Assembly (NCBI GenBank): GCA_003342815.1
Contig: PTEX01000032.1
Location: 495,882-559,881 of the forward strand
Length of the DNA stretch: 64,000 nt
Direction: 5' to 3'
Source of the DNA: Eudromia elegans
Taxonomy: Eukaryota > Chordata > Aves > Tinamiformes > Tinamidae
The number at the start of each line of letters is the position of its first letter. Position 1 is the first letter of the stretch. Made by a program: the position numbers and the translations under genes. Below, piece after piece: positions 44,401 to 64,000 of the stretch. The notes under the pieces are model-generated. The model did no database searches, was not told where the DNA came from, and saw only the letters and a program-made list of their open reading frames with translations.

Positions 44401-47400
44401 TCCCTCAGACTGTAATTGGCCTTTTTACTTCTTCATGACTCAAAAATAAATCTCAAAAACATCTCTAAAATAATGAATGACGTTCATATTAAAGCCAATC
44501 TGTTAAAATGCAGCTTAACAGGGAGACAGCTCTTATTAGGTATCCACATGTAATTACAAATGTTTCTCCTAATAGCCCAAGCTTGATCTTCTGCCTTTAA
44601 TTAGTCTAATTATATTTAATAATGAATTGTGGTAACCCTTTGGTCATTTTTTTTTTAACTGCAGAAGTGGCTGATCAGATCTGGCTTTGAATGGGATCCC
44701 TTGACTGAAGGCAAAATCAGCCTAAAACAGCTAAAAGGAGGGCGGGGAGCAAACGTGCAGCTTTTGCCCTGTTTTTGGAGACGTGCTGCTCCCCAAGGTG
44801 TAGGTGACACCTTGTTACCCGTGTTACCCTCACCCAGCGACACTTCCTGGGCATCCTTCACCAACGTGACCTGGTGCTTTTGCATGTGGAGCCTTTGCTG
44901 GGCTGTTGCTGTTGAAAGGTGCCGCCTCGGGAGAGCTCTGACATAAACTTTTCTTGCAGGATTGATCGCTCTCTGACACTGGTAACAAAATACTGTTTTT
45001 TATTTCAGACATCTCAGTGTATGAGTGAGGAAAGTAATCTGATTAGCCCATGTGCTGGAGAAATGAACCAAAGAGAAGGTGAAAATACTAATAAAAAATA
45101 CAATTGATTTGCACTCAAACTGGGCTTGGAGTTTGCAGGATATGCTCCAAGAACAAGCTTATGTAACCTCTATTTCTATTCAAAAAGGTTTATGTGGGTC
45201 CATACTGAATTATGCATTTAAAATTAATCCACCGAGGCAGCCCACTGAGATGCCACTTCCCATTTAGTAACTGCATTAAGGACTTTGTGCTTCGTTTAGG
45301 AGGGGAGAGAGGCTTTCTTTGCGCTGGGGAGGGGAAATGGTCTGCAGAGAGGGACTGGCTCCAACCAAGCACCTCTGCTCTGAGTTACCCACACAACTAG
45401 TCTTGGCTTCTCTGGTGCAGCTCGTAGAGAACCGACCAAAACTCAGCTAAACTGTGACAGATTCTTAGAGAGAAGATTAATAGTGTGCGTTTTTTTAGGA
45501 GTTGGGGACGTCTTACTCTGAGTTCTGCAGTTACCAGGTGTTGGGGACCTGCAATGAACAGGCACAAGCGATACGCATTTATAACAGCATCAGCAACTCA
45601 AGCTCATAAGTGTCTTGCTTATATAGTTTTCCAGTTCTTTACACATTTCAGAAGGGTCAAGAGCTCTTCTAGATGTTTACATGGCTTGTATTACACAGGG
45701 GACATCGAAGGCTCTTAACTCTTCTCCTCTGCAGTCTTCGAAATGCAATTCTGCTTCTAAACTGACTGCAAAATGGCGTTGTGAGGCTCTGTGCTGCCTC
45801 TGTCTGACTTCAACTTCCTTAGCTTCAAAATAAAATAAAAACATGCCATGAAAAGCAAATTGAGGCCTTTGCACCTCGTTCCTCGCTCGAAATCACTGGT
45901 TTGGGGAACGGTTCTGTTTGCTGGCTCCAAGCAAACCTCTTGTCTCCCCAGGCTGCTGTTGGTTGCTGTTATTTATTATTAAGCAAGTGCTTTGGGACCC
46001 TAGTTTAAAAGAAAAATGCTGGATACCTAACAGACCTTTCAGTTTGTGTTTCTCGTTCTGTGAACAGAGCCCCTGCTACCACAGTAAGAAGTAATTCTGC
46101 AAACACTGAAAAGGCTGGTGCAGAGTTGTATCTCCCAGTGCATTTGCCCCATTCTCTGGTCCCCTCCATAATCCAGCTAGTCTGGAGGTGGGTGGAAGCC
46201 TTTGCACATGGGGGCAAACAGGGTGCTCTTGGCTGGGTTCTTTGTGCCTTTTCTTCCATCGCTCTTAATTTTCATCGTTTTCTCTGCCAGCCCTTGGTTT
46301 TAATGAAACTAGTAGAATTTATGAAATTTTTACCACCTCCTTTCAATTTTGGTTAAAAACAGCCACCTGATTCAAAACTTATCAAGAATGATGGACAGGC
46401 AGTGTAATTTTGTAAGTTGAGCCTCCCTGGAAAACCAAGCTAAAAGTATAAATCATTGTAACAAGATCTTTTTTTCTCATCTCTGCATTTTTGTCTGCAT
46501 TTGCAGACAGCAAAGGGAACAAATTGGTTGGTTTGCTGCTTTATTTTTGTGCGAGAGAACTAATATGTGTGATTTACTAGAGGGGAGCTACGTTGAAGAA
46601 AAAGATTTTTTTGTAAATATCAAAAATGCTTAGTAATTTTTATCTATTTAGGGATTAAATTCAATTTTCAAGGTCCAAGTGCTATAAAACTTTTGTCTCT
46701 TGCAGGTCTGACTGTGCTGTGTTAGTTGAGAGTTTTGCTGCTGCGAGGGGTAATGCAGCCAATCCCAGAGAGGGCTTTGGTAAGGTAAATACCCTCTTAT
46801 ATAGTGCCTTATTTTAAATAGTTTAGCCTTTGCCAGATCTGCTACAAAATTAAGGCTCAGATCCTCAGAGTTATTTAGGTGCCTCTGCCTGGAGAATCAG
46901 AGGTCTGAGTATTTGGGGAACTAAAGTTAAATTTGAAAACAATGATGAACATCTCGAGGGAGAGAAAATATCAGTGACTAAAATAGATCAGAAGCGTTTG
47001 TTTAAAGTCTTATCATTTTAAGGACATGCGTAGATTTATTTGTGTCTAGATTAAGGGTAAATAAGAGCATAAAATTACACATTCATTTTAATATGTGAAA
47101 AAGCAACTGGTTGCATAACTGTCGAGTTATGAAACCTATATTTTTGTCCTCTGTATCCTGAACATCTGTGGCCTATATTTAATTGCAGTTTTCATCTTCA
47201 GTTTGAAGAAACAATGCTGAGCCCAAAGATGGAAGTGATCTGTAGAGCGAAACCAGCTAAGTGCTGTGGTCAGGTCTTGCTAGCTACCAGCAAAGGCTTT
47301 TATGCAAGTTCTTGTTTAGAAATTGCCTTTGCTAGGTTAAATGCAGTTAGTTAAGAATGCTCCAGTGTTCTGAGCAATCTGAGGACGGGAGGTGTGAGAG

Positions 47401-50400
47401 ACCCTAGCTGAGCAGGAGCACAGGGACAGAGGCGTGGCACCGTGTTGTGCTCTTGGTTTTCGAGCAGAAGTCTGTGCTGATTTCAGTGGGGAGTCGTTCT
47501 GCTGAAATATTGATGACGGGATGTGCCCATAGGCAGTAAATGACAGGATGGGGAAAGTAAAGCAAGCCACCAAAAGGAGATAGAACAACCTGAAATGCAG
47601 AACTAAAGGGAATGAGCGACATCTGAAGTAGCATTTCTGAAAAAAAATGGGTATTGATGTGCACAGAAAGACACACATAGATGAGATTTATCTCATCACC
47701 TTTCACAGAGCACAGCATATGGGCCACATAGCTTCAGCCAAGCCAAGACGTCAAAGTGCCACCTATGTTTTGCGCTTAGTGTCTCTATAATGGGCAGGAT
47801 GAGGTTTCTGTTTCAGTCAAGTTCAGTTTTTGGAGACTTGTAATTCAGATCCAAATGCAAATCTGCATTTGTGACTCAGAAATCTCTAACTGGCAACCTA
47901 ATCATAGAAGGAAAAAATGGCTCCATAATGCAGAAATAGGATGTAAGATTTAAAGGGACTGCATCAGTCGTGTAAAATGCTGGGAGTCAACAGCTATTCT
48001 GGAATATTTTCATTTAGTTTGCTTCCTCTTTCCTGTAGCTTTTGCACCATATTCAACGTCAGAATAGGCATCTAACAGCACATCTGTGTTAGAAATCAAG
48101 ATGTCTGCAAACGTGCATGGATAAAGACAAGTTACAGGGTCTTCTTTTTTTTTTTAAAAAAAAGATGTCCTTTCAAGTAAATATTTGAGGATATCCCTTA
48201 GTATCTTGAAGAGATATTTCACACTAAAGCTATAATTTTCTGCAAATACAATAGGGGTTATTTCTGCAGCAGTAAGGAATTCTCACTCTCCTGTTTCTGG
48301 AATGGATGGGTGCGCTGCCTTTCTTAGGCCATTCAATGATGAAGGCCTGTACCTCTCTATGGCATTAACATTTCTCATCAAACAGGTATCCAAATTAACC
48401 AGAGAGAAGCTATTTGCATTTATCATCAAACCATGGCTTTTACTGGCACTTCGAGTTCATTTCATTATAGTCTATAGGTATGTAGATTAAAAAGAAAAAA
48501 AGAATACAGAGGAGTCATCAAAACAGCATAGCAGTAATGCATATACTTTTAGCGCTGCCAGCAGTCCCCTTACTTACAGAGGATGCTTTTAGATGTAAAT
48601 TTCATAATTTTCCAGAATAGGGAGGACATTCAAAGAGCAGCTGTGAGTTACTCTGAGTAAGTTTGCTCTGTAAATTGCTTGAGAAGAAACCAGACTCTTC
48701 CTCGAGACTGCAATGAATTGTTCCCAGCACTTCACCTTCATACACTAAATGAAAATGCAGAGGAAGCGGCACAATATTGGCTGAACCTGCTTCAGAACAT
48801 TGGCTGGGGCCACAAAGCAAGTAATTAACAAGCTGAATGAAGCATTTAAGCCCACGCCTTATCATTTATGTAACTAACCTTTGAGTTTTGGACGCACTGG
48901 TAAGCTGCAGCGAAGCCTACACAGTGTTTCTTTTATGTGTGCGTACTGAGCAAACGGGAAACGCATTCCCTGCCATTTGTTTTTCACATTTTCAGCACTT
49001 ATCAGAGTTCTCTGCCTGAGTGATCTTATATTGCAAAAATGTATGCCTCTTGCTCCTTTATTTCTGTAGTGCCGTATAAATCTAGTTGAGCCTCAGCTGC
49101 GTTGTGTGCGTGGGGATATGCTGCTTTTAAGGGTGTTTTGGAGGTTGTTTAATGCGTGACTCGTAGCACCAGGGAAATAAAAAAAATTGATGCCATTTCT
49201 CATGGAAGAAGTGAGCAACAGAGAGAATGGCAGAGGCTTCTGCAAACTCCTTGTTCATGGAGGCTGCATTTAGGAACAATTCTGGAAGCAAAACAGGAGC
49301 GCTGTAAAGCCATGTCATGCGAGTGAGAGGTCTGAAAGACGTATTTTCCATTCTTGTAATGCCTCTGTATTTCCTGTCCTGAGAAATGCTGGGCACATTA
49401 GGAACACTCAGCCCGCTGGTGACAACATCAGCTTCCTGGAGTGCTCCTAATCCTGAGCAGGGAAGTCTAACATCACCTCTGCACTGGGGGAATGAGTCAT
49501 GTTCCTCGTTAATTCTCGTGCTTTCCTTTCTCCCTCCTGTTCTTTTCCCCATCATTTTATAACCAGACTTATTTGGAGCTCTTGTAAGACAAACACCATT
49601 TCTCCTTGGCGGGAGGGAAACAAAATAGCATACTTAACGTGGTTATGTAACACACTGCTACTCATGCCTAAAATGAGGTCATTTTGATTAATATATTTAT
49701 CTGGTGTGCAGCTGTAGCAGGAGATGTAATTGGGATTGAAGGAGCACTGTTTTATTTCATGGTCTTTTCAGCACAGCGTTTGGCTTTTGTCACTAATGTC
49801 CCCAGACCTGAAGGGGGTTGTTAGCTGATGGGATAATCTGTGCCCTCGGTGTGTGTCCTGGCTCTGCAAACCTTGGGAATATTTACACTGCAGAATCAAA
49901 ACTTCCTTTCTCTTCCCTTTCCCTTGTAATAAGTCTGGTAAGAATTTCTTAATAATTGGATTTATTGAAGTACTCCAGAGAAATGTAAATAGCAGGAAGG
50001 AAAGTGTGTGAGGTGGGGGAGAGCAGACGCATGGGCTCTAAATTATCAGGGGAACAGAGAGGGTTAGCTGGATAAAAATGGTGCAAGTGAAGCAGAGGTA
50101 AATTGTGGGACTCCTGGAGCTGAAAACATTGCTGGAGGAAGGGGGGAGAGATGAGTGATAAAGGCAGTTACAGAGGGATAAAAGAATAAGCTGAGCAACA
50201 TACGTCAAATGGATCTAGTGTCTTCTCTGGGAGTCAGATAATCAGCAGAATTTACTTCTGGAATACAAGGGATTCTTTTTTCCTTTTGGGATGTTGAATT
50301 GCTATTCTTCAAAGTTCTGACGCAGCCGGTGCTATTTCGGTGTGATGACTCCTAACGAGACGTGTTAGGCGGCTGCTGCTCAGAAGCCGGCATTTAAAAA

Positions 50401-53400
50401 CACTCTGTTTTTCTGTTCCGCTCTTTCTGGCAAAAAGCTCGTTATTCTAGTGCTCGTTCTCTAACCTTTAGTTACCCTCCTTGCGTAAGTGGAAAGCAGC
50501 CTCCCACCATGCAATTCTGTGACCCACTTGTGCCTTTCCAGTAGTGACTTTATGAGTTATGAAAGGTGCGTCTGCCAAATTGCTACAGAAACATTTACCC
50601 TACTGACCCTGATTTCCTAGATATTATGTAGTCATCGCTCGCTAAGGAGCGAAAAACAATATACAAAATGTGAAGGAAAGTGACTTCAGCGCTGCTGAAG
50701 ATCCCTGGATGTGTGTTCCCCTGCCTCGCTCGAGCCCGTGCTCGTCATTGATAAAAGTACATGCGGAAACTGCTCTTAAATCATTAATGCTTCAGTAATC
50801 TTTCAAAATGAATGTCAGGTGGGACATTCAGTACTAATAGTCACAGTACAAGTAATTGAGTCATCTAAGGAATAACAATTGCTTTATTGAACTAACCTAT
50901 GGTCTAAATTGTGATGCTGAGAATTTCTAGCATTTCTAGATTATCTGCAGAATTGCTGAAATCCTTTACATCATCATGTCATCTATTAGCAGGTTTTTCA
51001 CTCATGGATAAAACCTGTGTGGAAGAGACTGAAATTCTAATATAAGCCACATAGAGAAAACTATTCATTATTTTTGCAAAATCTTTCTGTATCTCATAGA
51101 AACACCAAAAGCCATGTGCTTAGTTTCCTTTTCCACCACACAATTCAGCATAAGTCACTTATACAGTCACTTATGTTAATAGCTTATTTTTGCTTTCTTT
51201 TTTGGTATTGCAAATCAAGAGCAGATCTACCTAAACAAAAGATGTTACACTCGCATAAACCTGGTATTGACAGCACACTTGGGGTTTTATTATATAGATT
51301 CTGTCAGCCAGTATATTTTCTGTTTCAACAACAGAGATGTCCTGCTGTAAGATGTCACCTATCCAGGATGTGACAGCTCAGGGCTCATCTTCACACTTGG
51401 TACAGGTGACTGCTGATAAAACCTTGCTCAGTTTGAGCACTGGAAATACTTTCCTGGCCCCTTGCTGTAAAGCACCAGCCTACAGGAGTTCATTCCTGAA
51501 GCTTATAGGGGCATGGAAGGTGTCTGTTACACTGAGAATGTGACTAGGGATGGAGGGAAGAACAGGCAGTCCATGGCTGACAGCGCAGATTAAGTAACTG
51601 TTAATTTAACAACTGCAGTCCTCAACCTGGCTTAGCTTTTGCAGATTGAAACATTGCCATTCCTTCAACTCGTCCACGTAAAGAACCACAGTATAATAAA
51701 TAAATGTCCCAGGATTTTGTGGTATTTCATTCACAGAACAAAAGAGCTGAATGCTAAAGCTGAGGCAGAAATGAGGTGTCAGGAAAGCCAAGGCTACGGG
51801 AGTAAGCCAACTGAAAGCCTTTCCATGATGATATGAGATTAGTAGTTTTGGATTATTATTTTAATATGTAGCATTATGTAAGTGTAGGTGACTAGAATAC
51901 TTTTAATATCATTCAAATAAACATACATAGGTATTTGGTTGTGAAAAGCACTCACAGTGAACAAGTAGCTTAGATAAAACTTATTTTCTACCTTGCATAT
52001 AGAGGACAGAAGTAAAGCAAAATGCGCCAAGTGCTACCCCTTCAGTTCCCCTTCATTTAATGTGGCAAAGAAAACCATCCTTCCTTGAGCATCCTTTACA
52101 GACCGTGAGCTTCAGGCAGTTTGCCTTCTGTGCATTTGTTCCCACACCAAGTTCATGGGATTGTTCAATCTAGGAGGGTTTCTTTCTCTAAAATACCTTT
52201 ATCGAAAATACCTAAAAGCAGCAGCTCCGTTTTTATGAGTTCTGTGACAAGAATAGCAACTTGGTTATTAGCTGGTAGAACACCCCTTCGTAAAGATAAT
52301 CACAATAGAAAGTTTAGAGAGTTACATAAAGCACAGTGGACAAGTAAGGTCTCTGTCACCTAGCAGAGCATACCAAACAGCTGTGCCTGTTAACACAAAG
52401 CTTTAAGTGCCTTGCATAGTTAACTGCAGCAGTCAGAGCTTGAGAGCACAGCAGGAAGACACTAAAAAGATATTGGACAAATCTGTTCCAGGATGCAGCT
52501 GAAAGATTATCTTAAGCAAAGACTTTTTTTTACTGCTTTCTTGTCCTGGTTGAGTAATGTGTCATGTTTATTCAGTGTGTTCATCTTTGCAGGTCTTTTA
52601 TGAGAGCCAAAGAGTAAAGAACACAAAAATTTTAATCAGCAAACAACTCTCCACACAGACTTTGTCAGTACAACATAGGTATAAGTACATCTACAAACAC
52701 ATACAGGTTCTTTGGACTATGATTTCTTGTTAAAAAGATACGGTATATGACAATGTGAACAAATTTGGAAAAGAAAGTACTTCAGTCTTATGTAGAGGTA
52801 GCTGAACAGTTCTCTGTTCAGTGATATAAGAATATAACTTTCTTCAAGTTCATTACAATACACAAAAAAGATGTCTTTACAAACAAATGGAATACACAAG
52901 CCCACAAAAATGTTTTAATTTAAAATGGCTTGATATATTTCTGGCACTCTTGTAACCACATAGCTTGATGCAATTAAAGTGGACAATTGTACGTTGTCAT
53001 ATTAAGACATCTTTACACAGTCCTTCCCTCCTCACTTTTGTGCTTCTCCCTTACCTTTCCTAAGTTATAGAAGCTATTACCTTATTTTTGCTACACTTCT
53101 GCTCTGTAAGAAACATTTGTTCGGCAGATTTATTATAAAGACTTAAAGGTGCATGTGTGTATATTTATTTATAAAATATATGGCTATGACTTTCTGAAAA
53201 AACTCCAGAATGGCAACCAATAATACAGGCACTTGTATGTGAGGGTTAATTTAGACCTTATGAAACTCTGACATTAGTAAGCACTTCATATGGGAGTAAT
53301 AGTTCAGTTTTTATTATCCACCATTTTAATCTTGACTAAGCAGATTAGTTTCTTGTTCCCAGATAGTACTGATTTAGAAATCTGCTTCAGAATAGTGACT

Positions 53401-56400
53401 TTATTGAAACTTTACCTTCTTTTTGTAGCTGTTAGGCTAGTGATATACCGGGCTTTGGAGGAGACCGCAGCTCACCACACCTTAAAGGAGGTGCTGCACC
53501 AGTCACAAGTCAGCTTGTGAAACTGATAAGTGAAGACTAAGGGGGAGGTCTGTAAATTCCTCCTGCCCATTCCTGAACGTTGCATTGAAATACAACTCCT
53601 GTCCTGAACACTAGTAAAATGCCAGCACCAAGAAAAAAAAACACTAAATCACTACCTAAACCACAAAGCTTGATTTTCCACCAAGCTCTCTATCCGTTCT
53701 TTACTGTGCAGCATAAATCTAAATGCTAAATCCAAAATCCAAATCCAAACTTTTTTTTTTTTTTCTTCCCCTCTCTCTTTCCTCCAAGGATTAACCTAAT
53801 CTTGGGTTAGGAAGTCAGTGGTTCAGGTGTTGTGTTAGTGAGCAGTCAGTCACACAGGATGGAAGCACAGGCCCTCCAGTAGGAGATCAGCCATTCAGTA
53901 TGACCAGGGTATTTCTTATTGCTACCAGCTAGAGGAAAAGAAGAAATTAAAAATAACGTAGTAAGGAGAACTTGGTTACAACACCAGAATCCAAACCATT
54001 CCAGCATTTCATTAATGCTACTAGATTACTTTCTACAGCTGTATCTGAGATTACTCTAGCACTTTATTTTCCCTCCCTCTTAAGGAGTAGATTAATCCAC
54101 TCTTACCTCAGGTTTATTTTCAATCAAGTCATGCCAGCCAAAATTAAAACTATTTTCATGGAAATATTTTCCTTTAAGTTATTGCTAGACAAAGTAGCAT
54201 ATAAAGCAAAGGAAAGTTACCACAACTGTCAGAAGTTGCCCTATACATGGGAATGATAAATAAGTTCTCTGGAGGACATAACACTCATCTGAGAGAATGT
54301 TTTTAATTAGAAACCATACACATACACACAAGTATTTGGAAAGGTGACATAGCCAGCCTTGGTTATTTTTATGTATTTGCATTAAACACTTCACTTACAG
54401 AAGAGTGAAGAGATTTCACAAACAAACAAAACTCTCTCACAAATGGAAGCCTGGAGCTTTCAAGGAGCCTCCAGGAGATGTTTGGGTGGCTTAACACATG
54501 GCATTCTCCTGGGGACTGGTGATCATTTAATTATAGTTTGAGCCTTTTCTTGCCTTTTCTCCCTGTCTTGCAGGGGAGTGTCTTTTTCTACTTCCCTCTT
54601 TTAAGAGGGACTGATCACATTTCCATGGAATAAAAAATTCCATTGCTTTTAGTAATCCTAACTCAGTGATCTGGGGGTCAATGAAAATTAACCTCAGTGG
54701 AGGACTAGCAGAAAAGCTGTATGCTTATGCCCTAACAACAAAGACTGATCAGTACCCTCTGGCCACCCAAGAAAAGTGAGATTGGGTCATGATTTTCTTC
54801 AGCAGAATCAGCAAGACACAGTATCAGACAAACAGGTACCTGGAACACTGTGAGAAGCATAATAAAATATCCCCAATTAGCATCTTATCTGAACAATGCT
54901 TTATCTATAAAGTAAATGTATTTTAAAATCTATTCAGCTGTTTATCCATGCTTCTAATTAACACAGTTGAAAAAATCAACAATGCTGTGGCGTAACTGAA
55001 AGTTGCTTTTGTTTTGTTTTTAAACCTCATTACTGAGTTAAGCTGATAACTCACCAAAGGCTAAGGCTACTCTTCATCCAGCTTTTCCTGAACAGGTTTA
55101 TGTGTTCCAGCAATTTTTTTCCCCTCAATTTTCTTTCCTTTAAATGCATTTTGCACTCTTTATACGTTGCTGTGGGATGCGTGGCCACAAAGCAGTCCCA
55201 GACCCACTGCTGCTGTGCACATACAGATCAGCCTGCTCCATGTGGGGGACTTGGTCTGCTCATGCAAATAATCTGTATGCATTATGTGCAATAGGCCCAG
55301 TGTTTCCAGGCTGCAACGGATGCACTGGCTGTGCATGGCCATAGTGCATGCACACAAAACTCTGCTTAGGGAATTCTGGCACGTTTACCCTGGGTAATTA
55401 AAATAAGATAAAATCACTTAAAACTGAAGGATTAAGGATTATTCCCATGGCAATTTTTAAGTCAGCAAAAGGGGTAGAATATAAGTACATAGAAGATGCA
55501 GCACACAGAAAAGAATAAGATCAGTGAAGAAATCTAAAAATGAGACATATTTAAGGTCCTTTTCTCACTGATACAAAGAAAAAATGCCAGCTTATTTCTG
55601 TAGGAGCAATACAAGCCCCTTGTATTATGCATTAATACGTAATGCTTTAAGGAACAATTGTGTTTAATGCAGCTTCACTCCCAAACAAAAACAAACAAAC
55701 AAAAAAATCACTTAATGATTGACTTAAGACAAATGCCATAGCAGGTCTCAGCCATCACACTTGTTCAGAATGTGCATGTGTTTCTATACATTGTTCACAG
55801 AGAAGCATGTAAAGTATCAACTACAGAAAACAGTGAAGCAGCCTAGCAGTATGGAAACAGGTTGCAGCATTTCTAGAGCAGCTAAATGCAAAGAGAGGAT
55901 ACATATTCCTTCATCGGGTTGAAACACGTTTCAGTTCCATTAGTTGCTTTGTACCCTTATGGAAAAGTCCTATAGAATTTAACAAGAGAGGAAACAGTTT
56001 TATTGAACCTTAATTAATGGTACAGCAATTACTCTCAACTAAGAAATATTTCTGATGATATAATAATGTTACAAAAAAAATGGGAAAAAAAAATTAAATT
56101 CTACTGCATTTTTCCATAAAGGCATGGAACAGCAAACAGTGCTGGGTAAAAGTAATAAAGAAACTTAGTATTCCATAGTATTTCAATTTAAGCTATTTGT
56201 TCTTCCACTGAAAGGGAAATGAATTAAAGAATTCTGATTGCACTGAAATCAGTGAAAATCAAATTCATCCTAAGGGAGGCAGGATCAATCCCATACATTG
56301 GCCGGCAGTAATAAAAAAAGAGTGAAATATTGTTTTAAAATCCAAACCAAGTTACTGCTATTCTCCTTCCTGTCTTGTTTTTACCTGCATCATAGCTAGA

Positions 56401-56524
56401 AGTGATCTCCCTAAAATCCACTTCTTGTTCTTGTGCATTAGCTGTTACTAGCAACACTACCTAATCTCTGCTAAGGAAACTGCAGTAGCTGGGTAGATTT
56501 GAAGCTAACAGAAACCTGTAGATT
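41471..56524. other. Intergenic region between convergent genes
   Basis: About 15 kb with no supported gene. It holds a CpG patch at 43140-43280, an AT-rich block rich in TAATTA-type cores at 44400-44620, a T11-A8 junction near 48144-48163, and AT-rich sequence from 51.8 kb on that may partly be LONRF3 3'UTR on the - strand. The longest open frame, 43200-43658 on the + strand, has no recognisable motif. Confidence 0.55.
43140..43280. promoter_or_regulatory. Small CpG patch with X-box-like inverted half-sites
   Basis: About 14 CpG lie in roughly 140 bases. The imperfect palindrome CCGGTGACGAAGGCAACCGG (43206-43225) contains a GGCAAC half-site, and a GTTGCC half-site follows at 43240-43245 in inverted orientation. 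Such half-sites are the core of RFX-factor X-boxes. Function is not shown; it could be a promoter of an unannotated transcript. Confidence 0.25.
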
Positions 56525-57760
56525 GGGGTGAAATAAATAGCATGTTTATTAAAGTAAGTCCCCCACCTTCTCCCCTAAAACCAAATCCCATCAAACAATT
56601 AAAATGAAAAATTGATCTTAACAGCATAAAGACTTTATGTAAAGAATTTATGTAAATTTATGTAATAACCCACAATGAAATTATACCACATCTTTTCTTC
56701 TGGGAGGAGCAAGTTCTCATATAGTGTGGTTCTTTCCTAACAATTGTAGTAGCCATTACCCCATCTTCTAAGAATGGGTTTACATATCAACTCCAAGTCA
56801 CTCTCCATTTTGAGGAATATTAGGGAAGGGATCCTTCAGTCACCACTCTGGCCAGTTCCCACGGAAATCTACTTCACTTCAGCAAAGCACTTAAACGCTC
56901 GTGCTTAAAGCTAAGCATGTGCTCAATCCTTTTGTGGTATCAAGGACCACATCACAAGTGATCGGGCTGTAACCACCAGGCTGGAGTTATCGCAGACAGT
57001 CTGCGTATATTGACAACTTCATGGCAGGCTGTTTCAGGGAAAAAAAATCCTTCTTAGGCTGCAATAGAACTGGGGATGAGCAAGAAAACATTCAAAGTAT
57101 TTGAACACAATATACTGAAAAAAAATGACCAAAGCAACTGCTTGTGCACTCCTAATATTGTCTTCTTCCCAGTCATAAATACAGGGTAGTAACACTATAA
57201 ATAAATAGAGCAACTCATTTTCCTTTAGAGAATGTACACATAAATAATACACAATTTGAAACAAAAAAATCGTAGTGCAAAAATAAATTATCAAATGGAA
57301 GTTGTGAACATTATTTTACACAATGCTATATAAAACCTGAACCATTTGGAATAAAAGACTTTGCAGTTCACTGAAATAATGCATTAACATTATCATTTCT
57401 GCTTCACATTAAACTGCACATTTTCCTTTATCCACTACAAAAAAAAAATGAAAATAAAATAAATTAAAAAACCTCTTAAGCTTTTCAAAAGGTTTATGGC
57501 AAACAAGATCACTTTTTGTTCTATCACATTTGTTATTAATTTCGCAGTGCAGTGATTGAATAACCTTCTCAGAGTTCCAAAAGGAAATTTTTGAAGCATC
57601 CATAAATATCCTTTGCTCTTTATAACTTATTTTCTTTGAAATTCAGGCTTGAAACATCCTGACACTTAGATCTGTAAGACATTATTGCAGTTAGATGAAG
57701 TCACAAGAGACACTCTACAGTCAAGTACTGTGGGAGACTTCACAGTTCTCCTCCTCACCA
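56525..57760 (-). other. LONRF3: Probable LONRF3 3'UTR
   Basis: This sequence directly follows the LONRF3 stop on the - strand. It is AT-rich and has no coding signal. The first canonical AATAAA on the - strand is at 56545-56550, about 1.2 kb past the stop. Further AATAAA hexamers lie at about 55998-56003 and beyond, so the UTR may be longer. Confidence 0.4.
56545..56550 (-). promoter_or_regulatory. LONRF3: Candidate polyadenylation signal for LONRF3
   Basis: The + strand TTTATT reads AATAAA on the - strand, with a U-rich stretch downstream (TATTTATTTC). Use is not proven. Confidence 0.3.

Positions 57761-64000
<6,240 letters not shown>

Overview
The window is vertebrate nuclear DNA, most likely avian and at least archosaur. 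It has intron-exon genes with canonical GT-AG splice sites and a CR1 LINE 3' tail of the bird/reptile type at about 40.80-40.90 kb. A second, very decayed CR1 copy lies at about 37.0-37.3 kb, and long stretches of AT-rich single-copy DNA contain little repeat. No bacterial, viral, rRNA, tRNA or CRISPR feature was seen.

Two protein-coding genes can be read, and they converge tail to tail. The first, on the + strand, spans about 5.77-39.66 kb in twelve coding exons whose splice phases all join into one 983-codon frame. It is a CRACD/KIAA1211-family actin-regulator-type protein, and I assign it to KIAA1210. The second, on the - strand, supplies the last six coding exons of LONRF3 (57.76-61.44 kb): the second half of the second RING finger, a linker, and the whole LON substrate-binding domain to the stop codon. 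The upstream LONRF3 exons (first RING, TPRs, first half of RING 2) lie beyond the right edge. From memory, the same convergent pair occurs on human Xq24, and this is the main reason for choosing KIAA1210 over its paralogs CRACD and CRACDL.

Layout: 1-5.6 kb is upstream flank with one exon-like CpG-rich block (4780-4955). 5.63-5.81 kb is a CpG-rich patch with the proposed first coding exon. 5.8-19.9 kb is a large first intron. 19.9-33.1 kb holds small exons 2-8. 33.8-35.4 kb is a large Ser/Glu-rich exon 9. 36.2-39.7 kb holds the C-terminal exons, which carry two copies of a Trp-x-x-x-Ala-Lys motif. 39.7 to about 41.5 kb is the probable 3'UTR. About 41.5-56.5 kb is intergenic, with a small CpG patch at 43.2 kb. 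About 56.5-57.76 kb is the likely LONRF3 3'UTR, and 57.8-64 kb is LONRF3.

I found no clearly new biological system. The best second-look items are an in-frame NAGNAG acceptor in exon 3, a two-codon uORF just upstream of the proposed KIAA1210 start, an apparent duplication of the C-terminal motif exon, the shorter bird-like KIAA1210, and the unassigned exon-like block at 4.8 kb. All gene calls rest on reading the translation by eye and on remembered family features; no database search was possible.
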